In this document: positions 1 through 5,121 of the stretch, in pieces
How the letters are laid out: each line of letters starts with the position of its first letter
Position numbering within the stretch: position 1 is the first letter of the stretch
DNA from: Gammaproteobacteria bacterium
GTDB lineage: Bacteria > Pseudomonadota > Gammaproteobacteria > UBA9214
Direction: 5' to 3'
NCBI GenBank assembly: GCA_020027635.1
Contig: JAHKKL010000092.1
Location: 1 to 6,839 of the forward strand
DNA: 6,839 nt
Notes under the pieces: model-generated
Told to the model about the DNA's origin: nothing
What the model saw: only the letters and a program-made list of their open reading frames with translations
The model's database searches: none
Position numbers and translations under genes: made by a program

Positions 1-1515
1 CACCAGCGCCATGGACTGTCCGAGTTCGCGTTCAAAGCGATCAAGCTGTTCCGCATGGCATTTCTGCGATGTGGCGTACTGCTCCTGCAACAGGTGGTTT
101 TCCCCTTTTGCGGTCTCCAGCCGTGAGTGCATCGCAGCAACCATCCGGTTCGATTTATCGATGGTGTCCTGCTGCCTCCCAAGTTCCGCCTGATGTTTAA
201 CCAGCCTGCTTTCGGTTTCCTGCCGTACCAGATCCGCCTTCCGCAGCGCATCAACCTCGCGGCGCAGAGCCTCGAGTTCAGCCGACCGATCAGCTGATAG
301 CGCTTCGGCCGCGTCCCCGGCCATGTCTGGCCCGGGGCTTGCAGCAGCACCATCCTCGACATCCTCTTCTGCGTTCTGGTTGAAAATGATGATTTCCGCA
401 CTCTGCCGGCCATCGCTCCCGAAATACCGTGGTGAGGCCGACCCGCCAGGATGCGTTTGTACGTCAGCATCCGGCGCCAGTCCATTAAGCCCACCATCCA
501 GTACGTAAGCCTCGAAACCCTTGTGACTGAGAACAAAAGCCGCAGAGATACTCCGATGCCCCGTATCGCAGCAGATGATGTATTTCGCGTTAAAAACAAG
601 TTCCGGTATCTGATCCCGCAATTCGGTCAGCGGTATATTCACGCTGTCTTCGAGTGAATTGCCTGCATACTCTTGCGCCGTTCTGACATCGATCCATACG
701 GCGCCCTCATCCACCATTGCGGCGGCCACTTCATAGCTGACATTCTTGACCAGAGGTTTTTGCAGCAGCTCAACAAAATCCCTCTTGCCAAGGCGCATCA
801 GCACCCCATCCGTCAACATGGTGATGCTCGCGTTACGCGTACTTGCCGAGAGAAGCGACTCTTCGCCGAAGAAATCCCCGGCTGACAATTCGGACAGCAG
901 CAGATCCTTGCCGTCTGGTGACTCCCTACGCGTCACCGCGCACCGCCCCTTGTGGATGGAATAGAAAAAATCGCCATCTTCACCCTGGCGGATGACAACG
1001 TCCCCGGCGCGAACCGGGTAAGGCTGCATCCTGATGATCAGGCGCTGGATTATCGCCGGCGGTATCCTGATGAAGGCTTCTGACTGGAGGATGCGGGTCA
1101 TCCAATCTTCGTTATCATCGGCGCTGATCTCCGTCGCTTCGTCGACGGATGCGTGGTCCCAATTAAGGAATGCGTCGAGCAGCAGCGAATCGATGCGGGC
1201 GATGACGACCTTGGTTACGGCACGCGCGGATAGCGGGCGGGGCTGCTGATTGGCGACGGGGTAGCGACTTATGTCTGAACCAGCCTCGATCTCACCCGTG
1301 ACCTTCCTTTGTCCGTCGATCAGATCGATCTTCCCGTCCAGAAGGTAGACAGACTGGTTATCATGATCACCCTTGCGGAACAGATAATGACCGGAACGCA
1401 CCTCCTCGATGACGATTTTTCGCGCAATTTCCGTAAAGCTCGTTTCCGAGAGCGCATTCAGTGGCACCAGTTCCTGCAGGTTCTTTTTAGCTGCATGCTT
1501 TGTCGCTGCACTCAT
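1..1515 (-). CDS. Cyclic-nucleotide-binding / rhodanese / coiled-coil multidomain protein (partial, C-terminus outside window)
   Basis: The frame is open from the ATG at 1515-1513 to the window edge, giving 505 codons with no stop, so the C-terminus is missing. Residues about 15-120 look like a degenerate cNMP-binding beta-roll: there is a KGD turn at 48-50, but no FGE...R phosphate-binding cassette can be seen. Residues about 140-255 are a canonical cNMP-binding domain with RQGEDGD (176-182), GDFFGEESLL (213-222) and Arg227 in the phosphate-contacting position. Residues about 258-348 are a rhodanese domain with IDVRTAQEY (275-283) and the active-site loop C316-DTGHRS (316-322). Residues about 403-500 are charged, Gln/Glu/Arg-rich and heptad-like, so probably coiled coil. 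There is no signal peptide or membrane segment, so it is probably cytoplasmic. The inferred role is a sensor in which nucleotide binding is coupled to sulfur transfer or persulfide sensing. Ligand and partners are unknown. The start has only a weak CGGA about 8 nt upstream. No upstream in-frame start was seen for about 20 codons. Confidence 0.9.
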   Translation of the reverse strand, partial: MSAATKHAAKKNLQELVPLNALSETSFTEIARKIVIEEVRSGHYLFRKGDHDNQSVYLLDGKIDLIDGQRKVTGEIEAGSDISRYPVANQQPRPLSARAVTKVVIARIDSLLLDAFLNWDHASVDEATEISADDNEDWMTRILQSEAFIRIPPAIIQRLIIRMQPYPVRAGDVVIRQGEDGDFFYSIHKGRCAVTRRESPDGKDLLLSELSAGDFFGEESLLSASTRNASITMLTDGVLMRLGKRDFVELLQKPLVKNVSYEVAAAMVDEGAVWIDVRTAQEYAGNSLEDSVNIPLTELRDQIPELVFNAKYIICCDTGHRSISAAFVLSHKGFEAYVLDGGLNGLAPDADVQTHPGGSASPRYFGSDGRQSAEIIIFNQNAEEDVEDGAAASPGPDMAGDAAEALSADRSAELEALRREVDALRKADLVRQETESRLVKHQAELGRQQDTIDKSNRMVAAMHSRLETAKGENHLLQEQYATSQKCHAEQLDRFERELGQSMALV

Positions 1516-1624
1516 ATCCTGTATCCGCTGCGCCTGCTGGCGATTGTCTTGCCATGCAAAGATGTCCGGTCGCGGTCCTTCGCCGCTCCCTGCTTATCGG
1601 CTGCTGGGTCATGGAATTTAGAAT

Positions 1625-1658
1625 GGCCGGCGCACCTCCGGCACGCGGGTTGCCGGCC
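1625..1658. repeat. GC-rich inverted repeat (GGCCGGC / GCCGGCC)
   Basis: GGCCGGC at 1625-1631 and GCCGGCC at 1652-1658 are perfect 7-bp inverted arms around a 20-nt centre. No T-run follows on either strand, so it does not look like an intrinsic terminator. It could be an RNA hairpin in a leader or a chance product of GC-rich sequence. Confidence 0.5.
1639..1654 (+). promoter_or_regulatory. Candidate sigma54 (-24/-12) promoter
   Basis: CGGCACG-CGGG-TTGCC fits the RpoN consensus TGGCACG-N4-TTGCW at all but the first and last positions. The essential GG and GC doublets are spaced exactly 10 nt apart. It reads toward the NTF2-like gene and would start near 1665, leaving a leader of about 170 nt. 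It sits inside the GC-rich inverted repeat, so a chance match is quite possible. No enhancer-binding-protein gene is in the window. Confidence 0.25.
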
Positions 1659-1705
1659 GGTAAATTGCAGCCGCATACGCATACCCGTGCACCGCAAACT
1701 CGCTA

Positions 1706-1722
1706 CTCAACATCAGGTTGAG
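1706..1722. promoter_or_regulatory. Operator-like dyad CTCAAC-N5-GTTGAG
   Basis: Perfect 6-bp arms (1706-1711 and 1717-1722) flank a 5-nt centre. The 11-bp repeat of half-sites is about one helical turn, as expected for a dimeric regulator. It lies about 57 bp upstream of the -35 box of the NTF2-like gene and about 190 bp upstream of the cNMP-rhodanese start. The regulator is unknown. Confidence 0.4.
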
Positions 1723-1778
1723 CCCGGCAAGCCCTGGAATCGTTATCAGGGACAGGCAGGGTGGTGCAGGCCGCGGAC

Positions 1779-1807
1779 TTGTCAGCCTTATTTGCTATCT
1801 ATATCAT
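1779..1807 (+). promoter_or_regulatory. Sigma70-type promoter of the NTF2-like gene
   Basis: TTGTCA (1779-1784) and TATCAT (1802-1807) each match the consensus at 5 of 6 positions and are separated by the optimal 17 nt. Transcription would start near 1814, leaving a leader of about 23 nt before the ATG at 1837. The ribosome-binding site is weak (GAG at 1828-1830). Confidence 0.65.
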
Positions 1808-1836
1808 GCAGTTAAATACTATTATCCGAGATATCA

Positions 1837-2274
1837 ATGACACCTGCTGAATTTCCCAGCGCACAGGCCGCCGAGGCAGCCTTCTACGCGGCATTCGAGA
1901 ATGCCGACTATGTGGCGATGATGGCGGTATGGGCTCCGGATGTTGATATCGAATGCATACATCCACTCGGAGAAAGGCTCATGGGCCCGGAGGCGGTGGG
2001 CAACAGCTGGCGCAGGATGCTCTCCGGAGGGAAACGCATGCAGTTCAGGTTGACTCACACCAAGCGCTTCCAGGCAGACCAGCTGGCCATACACATCCTC
2101 TACGAAAATATCTCCATTGCGGGCAGACAACAGCCACCAGTGATCGCCACCAACATCTACCGGTTCGACGGCCGCGGCTGGCATATGATCCTTCACCATG
2201 CATCACCGGCAACCGAAATTGGCAAGGCCGCCGACATGGAAAATACCTCTACAGCAGGATCGGTCGTTCACTGA
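1837..2274 (+). CDS. NTF2-like / SnoaL-fold protein (DUF4440-type, possible ketosteroid-isomerase-like)
   Basis: This 145-residue protein is the usual size for a single NTF2-like alpha+beta barrel. The N-terminal helix region (residues 8-34) reads AAEAAFYAAFENADYVAMMA followed by VWAPDVDIECIHP, typical of the SnoaL_3/DUF4440 opening in which helices precede a WxxDxD strand. G50-PEAVGNSW resembles the G-x-x-A-h-x-x-S/W helix of the family. The end, YRFDGRGWHMILHHASPA (108-125), is the characteristic final strand pair with an HHASP tail. The last 20 residues are polar and probably disordered. The family includes isomerases, cyclases and many proteins with no assigned reaction; no substrate can be read here. 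It has no signal peptide and is probably cytosolic. It has its own promoter and is divergent from the cNMP-rhodanese gene, so the two may share control. Confidence 0.85.
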   Translation: MTPAEFPSAQAAEAAFYAAFENADYVAMMAVWAPDVDIECIHPLGERLMGPEAVGNSWRRMLSGGKRMQFRLTHTKRFQADQLAIHILYENISIAGRQQPPVIATNIYRFDGRGWHMILHHASPATEIGKAADMENTSTAGSVVH

Positions 2275-2511
2275 CACGAACGCAGAAACACCGTAAATAC
2301 AGGGCTTCGCGTATCCAGCGCCAGGTAATGCCTCCCCACTATCACAAGGAACTCTCCTCACGCATGGCACGCGAACAGCCCGCCGTGCACAGTATGCCGC
2401 AGGCAAAAAACCCTATATTCGGGGGAATTTCGTCAAGTGAGGGTGCTCGTCAGGGAATATGAATGTTGGGAAACACTGCTATACAAGGCATTTGCTGCAT
2501 CTAAAAATCCT

Positions 2512-2538
2512 TTAACATTTTATTTATTGTGCTATCTT
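2512..2538 (+). promoter_or_regulatory. Extended -10 promoter of the HU-like gene
   Basis: TGC-TATCTT (2530-2538) is an extended -10 element. TTAACA (2512-2517) is a 5-of-6 match to the -35 box but with a short 15-nt spacer (16 if TTTAAC at 2511-2516 is used). The flanking A/T-rich tract at 2501-2530 may act as an UP-like or easily melted element. The predicted start is near 2545, with a leader of about 37 nt. Confidence 0.55.
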
Positions 2539-2565
2539 ACGCGTGCTGGATTACCAACCACCCCT

Positions 2566-2572
2566 AGAGGAG
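2566..2572 (+). promoter_or_regulatory. Strong ribosome-binding site deciding the HU-like start
   Basis: AGAGGAG lies 9 nt before the ATG at 2582. A GTG at 2543 is in frame upstream, but using it would place this site inside the coding region and add 13 residues unlike the family. It would also fall at the predicted transcription start. ATG 2582 is therefore preferred. Confidence 0.8.
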
Positions 2573-2581
2573 CAAAATCGA

Positions 2582-2962
2582 ATGGCTGTCAAAAAGAGAT
2601 CGACTGCAAAGAAGAAGGTAGCAATGAAGGCGGCGCCCGCAAAAAGGGTCTCCGTCGTAAAGGATGCAATGACCAAGTCAGCAATGATGGCAGTGATTGC
2701 CGATGACACAGGACTTAGCAAGAAACAGGTCATCGCCGTATTTGATACTCTCGGCACCATCATCAATGGTCACCTCAAGAAAGGCGGGGCCGGTGTCTGT
2801 ACGATTCCCGGCCTGATGAAGATCAAGACGATACACAAGCCTGCAGCCAAGGCCCGCAAGGGTACCAATCCGTTCACCGGTGAAGAGATGATGTTCAAGG
2901 CCAAGCCGGCGCGCAATGTGGTCAAGGTATTACCCCTGAAGAACCTTAAGGCAATGGCCTGA
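2582..2962 (+). CDS. HU/IHF-family DNA-binding protein with lysine-rich N-terminal tail
   Basis: The product has 126 residues, against about 90 for classical HU. The extra length is an N-terminal Lys/Ala tail (residues 2-22, KKRSTAKKK and AAPAKR) resembling the basic tails of histone H1-like proteins. The HU core follows: helices at about 28-66 (TKSAMMAVIADDTGLSKKQV then IAVFDTLGTIINGHL), KKGGAGVCTIPGLMKIK (66-82) for the GxG..iPGlg strand region, and the DNA-embracing arm 83-112. The arm carries KARKGTNPFTGEE with the tip motif N96-P-F-T-G100; Pro97 is the residue that intercalates and bends DNA in this family. It is probably a nucleoid-associated dimer. Methionine and lysine content is high. 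It forms a single-gene unit with its own AT-rich promoter, good ribosome-binding site and terminator. The sequence does not show whether it is specialised or the main HU. Confidence 0.93.
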   Translation: MAVKKRSTAKKKVAMKAAPAKRVSVVKDAMTKSAMMAVIADDTGLSKKQVIAVFDTLGTIINGHLKKGGAGVCTIPGLMKIKTIHKPAAKARKGTNPFTGEEMMFKAKPARNVVKVLPLKNLKAMA

Positions 2963-2974
2963 CCTCATACCCAT

Positions 2975-3004
2975 GGGGCCACGCCCGTGGCCCCGTTTCA
3001 CTTT
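2975..3004 (+). terminator. Intrinsic terminator after the HU-like gene
   Basis: GGGGCCAC (2975-2982) pairs perfectly with GTGGCCCC (2987-2994) around a GCCC loop, starting 13 nt after the stop codon. GTTTCACTTT follows, T-rich though interrupted. The minus-strand side has no T-run, so it serves the HU-like gene better than the convergent TerB-family gene. Confidence 0.75.
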
Positions 3005-3015
3005 GCCTGATTCAT

Positions 3016-3510
3016 CTACGTTTGGTCACTGCCGGGCGATAACGGATTTTCAACCGCCTGCGGTTCGATAATCCCCAGTTTCATACGAATGAACTCCCGG
3101 TGCGGCACATGCAGCAGGTCTGCAAGTTTTCTCACCAGGTATTCTTCGTATTTATCCATGTATCCGTCAGAAAAGGTCACCCGCCATAACATGCCGACGA
3201 TCCGTACCTTCTCTCCAGGGCTGCAAGCATCGTTGATCAGGCGTGTAAAGGGATAGAGGGACGTCGCATGCTGCGCCTCACGCTCGGCAGACGCTGCGAT
3301 ATCCAGCGTCAGCTCGGGTGACAACGCAAAGTGAGTCTCAATCAGACGCCTGACATCCTGGCGTTCTTCCTCGGTGATCTTGCTGTCGGCACGCGCAACC
3401 TCCATAAGCAGGGTTGCTGTGGCCAGCCGCAATTCCATGCCATCACCTTCACGGGACACTTCCCCATGGCCGAGATGCTTCCCCAGCAACTGTTGCAGTT
3501 TTCCGATCAT
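3016..3510 (-). CDS. TerB-family protein (COG4103-like, tellurite resistance TerB fold)
   Basis: An all-helical, acidic, soluble protein of 164 residues, counted from the ATG at 3510-3508. AGGTG lies 5 nt upstream of that ATG, and the N-terminus MIGKLQQLLG is typical of the family. An upstream ATG at 3552 would add 14 basic, unconserved residues. Two similar helical units are visible: ATLLMEVARADSKITEEER (about 31-50) and VGMLWRVTFSDGYMDKYEE (about 105-123). Each has a hydrophobic helix followed by D-x-K/M-hydrophobic-x-x-x-E, the acidic hairpin that defines TerB-like domains and may bind a metal. The family name comes from plasmid ter operons, but stand-alone chromosomal copies have no proven link to tellurite, and no other ter gene is here. 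It converges on the HU-like gene and is divergent from the FKBP gene. Confidence 0.85.
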   Translation of the reverse strand: MIGKLQQLLGKHLGHGEVSREGDGMELRLATATLLMEVARADSKITEEERQDVRRLIETHFALSPELTLDIAASAEREAQHATSLYPFTRLINDACSPGEKVRIVGMLWRVTFSDGYMDKYEEYLVRKLADLLHVPHREFIRMKLGIIEPQAVENPLSPGSDQT

Positions 3511-3537
3511 CCCGTCACCTGTCCGGCGTTTGCCGTT

Positions 3538-3552
3538 ATGCCGATTCGGCAT
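3538..3552. promoter_or_regulatory. Perfect 15-bp palindrome ATGCCGA-T-TCGGCAT
   Basis: Two 7-bp arms flank a single central base, 28 bp upstream of the preferred TerB-family start and just downstream of its possible promoter. This is a good position for a repressor operator or a leader hairpin. If translation started at 3552 instead, the palindrome would encode the first five residues. Confidence 0.45.
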
Positions 3553-3572
3553 GCCACGCCTGGAATCCTGGA

Positions 3573-3599
3573 ATTATTCAGCCACGGACAGGCAGGCAA
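3573..3599 (-). promoter_or_regulatory. Possible promoter of the TerB-family gene
   Basis: Read on the minus strand, TTGCCT (3599-3594) and AATAAT (3578-3573) are 15 nt apart. The -10 box is a 5-of-6 match, while the -35 box and the spacer are both poor. Transcription would begin near 3565, just before the 15-bp palindrome. No better candidate was found upstream. Confidence 0.3.
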
Positions 3600-3810
3600 G
3601 GATATCGTGGATATTGTCCCTGAATGCAGGGCGCTATCCCGCGCGGGTTGCGCGTTCGTCGCGCTGAGGCGTGACCTGGCGTCAAGGTATCTGTCCGTCT
3701 GGCCGGTTACTTGCTGTATTCCCATACCGTGACTGTTATCTCAAGCGATCTCTCTATCGGGCCAGCCCCGCACCACCGTTTACGACTCAATCGACTACCA
3801 CAAGTTCACG

Positions 3811-3816
3811 TATAAT
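3811..3816 (+). promoter_or_regulatory. Consensus -10 box of the FKBP gene
   Basis: TATAAT is a perfect sigma70 -10 hexamer. At 17-nt spacing the -35 position (3788-3793) reads CAATCG, a poor match, so the promoter may depend on an activator or another feature. Predicted transcription starts near 3823 with a leader of about 54 nt. The ribosome-binding site is GGAAG at 3867-3871, 5 nt before the ATG. Confidence 0.6.
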
Positions 3817-3876
3817 AGCCGCCCAACACTGGACCCGATTACCGCAATCAGCAGGCGATCCGCCCCGGAAGCATCC

Positions 3877-4353
3877 ATGACGGACAGGCAGCAGATTACC
3901 AGAAACACAGTCATTACCATGCAGTATTCCCTCGCCAACAGCCAGGGAATCGTCATTCGCGAGGCATCCAGCCCGCCCGTCAAATACCTGCACGGTTCCG
4001 GGACGCTGTTCCCGAAACTCGAGCAGGCGCTGGAAAATCACCGGGCAGGGGATATCATCACGGTCAGACTGCTGCCCAACGATGCCTTTGGAAAACGCAA
4101 GATCGAACTGCTTCACCAGGTACCCCTGCGTGAATTTCCGCCAGGCGAGCATATCGAGGTTGGCGGCAGCGTCGTGGGCAAGGGCGAAGACGGCGAGGAA
4201 GTCCGCTTCGTGGTCACCGATATCAGGGACGGGGTTGCCCATCTTGACGGCAATCACCCGCTGGCCGGACAGTCCCTGGTGTTCGAGGTCGAGATTCAGG
4301 CTGTCCGTGATGCAACTGCAGAGGAAATCTCGCTGGGCAGAATCCTGGACTGA
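3877..4353 (+). CDS. SlyD-like FKBP-type peptidyl-prolyl cis-trans isomerase, without the metal-binding tail
   Basis: This 158-residue cytoplasmic protein (no signal peptide) would catalyse cis-trans isomerisation of prolyl bonds and act as a folding helper. Family marks run in order. Strand Q16-YSLANSQG is followed by YLHGSGTLFPKLEQALENHRAGD (37-59), the FKBP core. DAFGKR (69-74) leads into the insert-in-flap chaperone segment (about 74-122, with VPLREFP and GEDGEE), and DGNHPLAGQSLVFEVEI (124-140) closes the FKBP fold. RDATAEEISLG (144-154) is the conserved end. The E. coli SlyD tail rich in His/Cys is absent: the protein stops at RILD with no HGH, so nickel storage or delivery is unlikely. 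It is transcribed alone from a TATAAT promoter and converges on gspB with a 16-bp gap. Confidence 0.93.
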   Translation: MTDRQQITRNTVITMQYSLANSQGIVIREASSPPVKYLHGSGTLFPKLEQALENHRAGDIITVRLLPNDAFGKRKIELLHQVPLREFPPGEHIEVGGSVVGKGEDGEEVRFVVTDIRDGVAHLDGNHPLAGQSLVFEVEIQAVRDATAEEISLGRILD

Positions 4354-4366
4354 AGCACGACCGTGG

Positions 4367-4385
4367 CTACTACTTCCCGTAGTGG
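4367..4385. repeat. Short hairpin at the FKBP/gspB convergence
   Basis: CTACTAC (4367-4373) and GTAGTGG (4379-4385) form a 7-bp stem with one T-G wobble and a TTCCC loop. It overlaps the gspB stop codon and starts 13 nt after the FKBP stop. No T-run follows on either strand, so any terminator role for either gene is weak. Confidence 0.3.
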
Positions 4386-5110
4386 AAACGCGTGCCCTGG
4401 TATGACAACTGGATGCCATCCGGAAGAATCTTTTCGATCAGCGCACCGTTCGGCAACTGGTCCCCTTCACGGAATTTTTGCAGGTCAACCAGAACAAACC
4501 GCCGCTGCGGGTTAGTGTCGTAAACGTGCACGTCCATGCGTGGCATCGTGAAACCACTGCGGAAATCAAGTGGCAGCTCATCCCATTCCGGTATCTTGCC
4601 GGGCGTGGACGCGGTCGCAGGGGCAGCCATCGGCGCGGGGGGAGACATGGTGGGGGGAATGGGCGTGGGAGGCACGATGGCCACCGGCGGCTCGGCAGTC
4701 TGATCCTGCACGGTTGCGGGCTGTATAAGCGGTGATGCCGGCTTGGTCGCAACGGCCTGAGCACGTTCCTGCATCTGCGGGGTGGTCCTGACAACCTTGG
4801 GCGGTGTCTTGCGGATAACGGGGGTGGCGTCGGTCGGAGGTTGTGAGCGTGCGGTATCGGACAAGGCGGAACCGCGGTCATCCGGCGCAGCGCCACGCAC
4901 TGCCGCGCCTTCACCGATACCGGCGTCGTGACGAATAGCCAGCAACGTTACCAGTACCCCATTGAAGATAAAGAGCGCAGCGAGAATCCAGAGCCAGCGA
5001 TAGGGTTTGCGTATCGCCAGCTCGTGCCGGTGCACGGTTTCCAAGTCCGGCACCTTACCGGCGGCCCGCTCCCGGTCGGCTTTCTTCAACGCTTCAAGTA
5101 TATAGGACAT
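4370..5110 (-). CDS. gspB: Type II secretion accessory protein GspB
   Basis: This 246-residue bitopic inner-membrane protein is the partner of GspA in placing the type II secretin through the peptidoglycan. The N-terminus MSYILEALKKADRERAAG is the family signature: a short cytoplasmic helix probably contacting GspA. One membrane segment spans about 38-58 (YRWLWILAALFIFNGVLVTLL). A long Pro/Ala-rich periplasmic linker (about 65-172, with PPTPIPPTMSPPAP) then leads to the compact C-terminal T2SSB domain (about 175-246: LPLDFRSGFTMPRMDVHVYD, RRFVLVDLQKFREGDQL, QLSYQGTRFHYGK). The last domain has the fold that contacts periplasmic secretion parts. It starts 11 bp after gspA, with AGG about 6 nt before the ATG, and is surely co-transcribed. 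The linker coding strand is C-rich, giving G-runs on the opposite strand. Confidence 0.93.
   Translation of the reverse strand: MSYILEALKKADRERAAGKVPDLETVHRHELAIRKPYRWLWILAALFIFNGVLVTLLAIRHDAGIGEGAAVRGAAPDDRGSALSDTARSQPPTDATPVIRKTPPKVVRTTPQMQERAQAVATKPASPLIQPATVQDQTAEPPVAIVPPTPIPPTMSPPAPMAAPATASTPGKIPEWDELPLDFRSGFTMPRMDVHVYDTNPQRRFVLVDLQKFREGDQLPNGALIEKILPDGIQLSYQGTRFHYGK
4637..4669 (+). other. Potential G-quadruplex motif on the template strand of gspB
   Basis: Four G-runs (4637-4642, 4652-4657, 4661-4663 and 4667-4669) are separated by loops of 9, 3 and 3 nt. They arise from the proline codons of the GspB linker. The plus strand is the template for gspB, so a fold here could slow its transcription. 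The effect may be only compositional. Confidence 0.4.
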
Positions 5111-5121
5111 GGCTAGCCTGC

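Larger units (their letters stand above)
1516..1836. other. Divergent intergenic control region
   Basis: This 321-bp stretch lies between the minus-strand cNMP-rhodanese gene and the plus-strand NTF2-like gene. It holds a GC-rich inverted repeat, a 17-bp operator-like dyad, a sigma54-like match and a good sigma70-type promoter, all listed separately. I found no convincing minus-strand promoter for the cNMP-rhodanese gene. The short minus-strand frame 1512-1697 overlaps that gene's start by ATGA but encodes an Arg/Cys-rich string with no domain signal, so I do not call it a gene. Confidence 0.7.
2275..2581. other. Intergenic region upstream of the HU-like gene
   Basis: No gene is supported in these 307 bp. 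The left two thirds is ordinary GC-rich spacer with no intrinsic terminator after the NTF2-like gene: a short CGTTC/GAACG dyad straddles that stop codon but has no T-run. The right third turns sharply AT-rich (31 of 40 bases A/T at 2501-2540) and carries the promoter and ribosome-binding site of the HU-like gene. Open frames crossing the region on both strands have no recognisable protein character. Confidence 0.65.
3511..3876. other. Divergent intergenic region between the TerB-family and FKBP genes
   Basis: This 366-bp non-coding stretch contains a perfect palindrome at 3538-3552, a possible minus-strand promoter at 3573-3599, a CCCTG-AATG-CAGGG hairpin (3618-3631), a 10-bp self-complementary CCCGCGCGGG (3638-3647) and the FKBP -10 box at 3811-3816. 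No RNA gene or further protein was recognised. Short frames here lack protein-like composition. Confidence 0.65.

Noticed and set aside
1512..1697. Small minus-strand frame overlapping the cNMP-rhodanese start by ATGA
   Set aside because: The overlap looks like translational coupling, but the product is a basic, low-complexity string and the frame covers the inverted repeat, so coding is unlikely.
1309..1815. 168-codon plus-strand open frame
   Set aside because: It is antisense to the start of the cNMP-rhodanese gene, has Cys/Arg-rich composition, and no ribosome-binding site was seen.
2265..2282. CGTTC/GAACG dyad over the NTF2-like stop codon as a terminator
   Set aside because: The stem is only 5 bp and no T-run follows.
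1953..2462. 169-codon plus-strand open frame
   Set aside because: It is out of frame with the NTF2-like gene, rich in Arg/His/Gln, and has no family features.
2543..2581. GTG start extending the HU-like protein by 13 residues
   Set aside because: It would place the strong ribosome-binding site inside the gene and begin at the predicted transcription start.
3618..3647. CCCTG-AATG-CAGGG hairpin and CCCGCGCGGG as a small RNA or terminator
   Set aside because: The stems are short, there is no T-tract and no linked promoter, and GC-rich DNA yields such palindromes often.
3787..4419. 210-codon minus-strand open frame
   Set aside because: It lies antisense to the well-supported FKBP gene and its promoter, has no recognisable domain, and its length follows from GC-rich codon bias.
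4438..4914. 158-codon minus-strand frame inside gspB
   Set aside because: It is a shifted reading of the proline-rich linker, giving Arg/Pro/Cys-rich nonsense.
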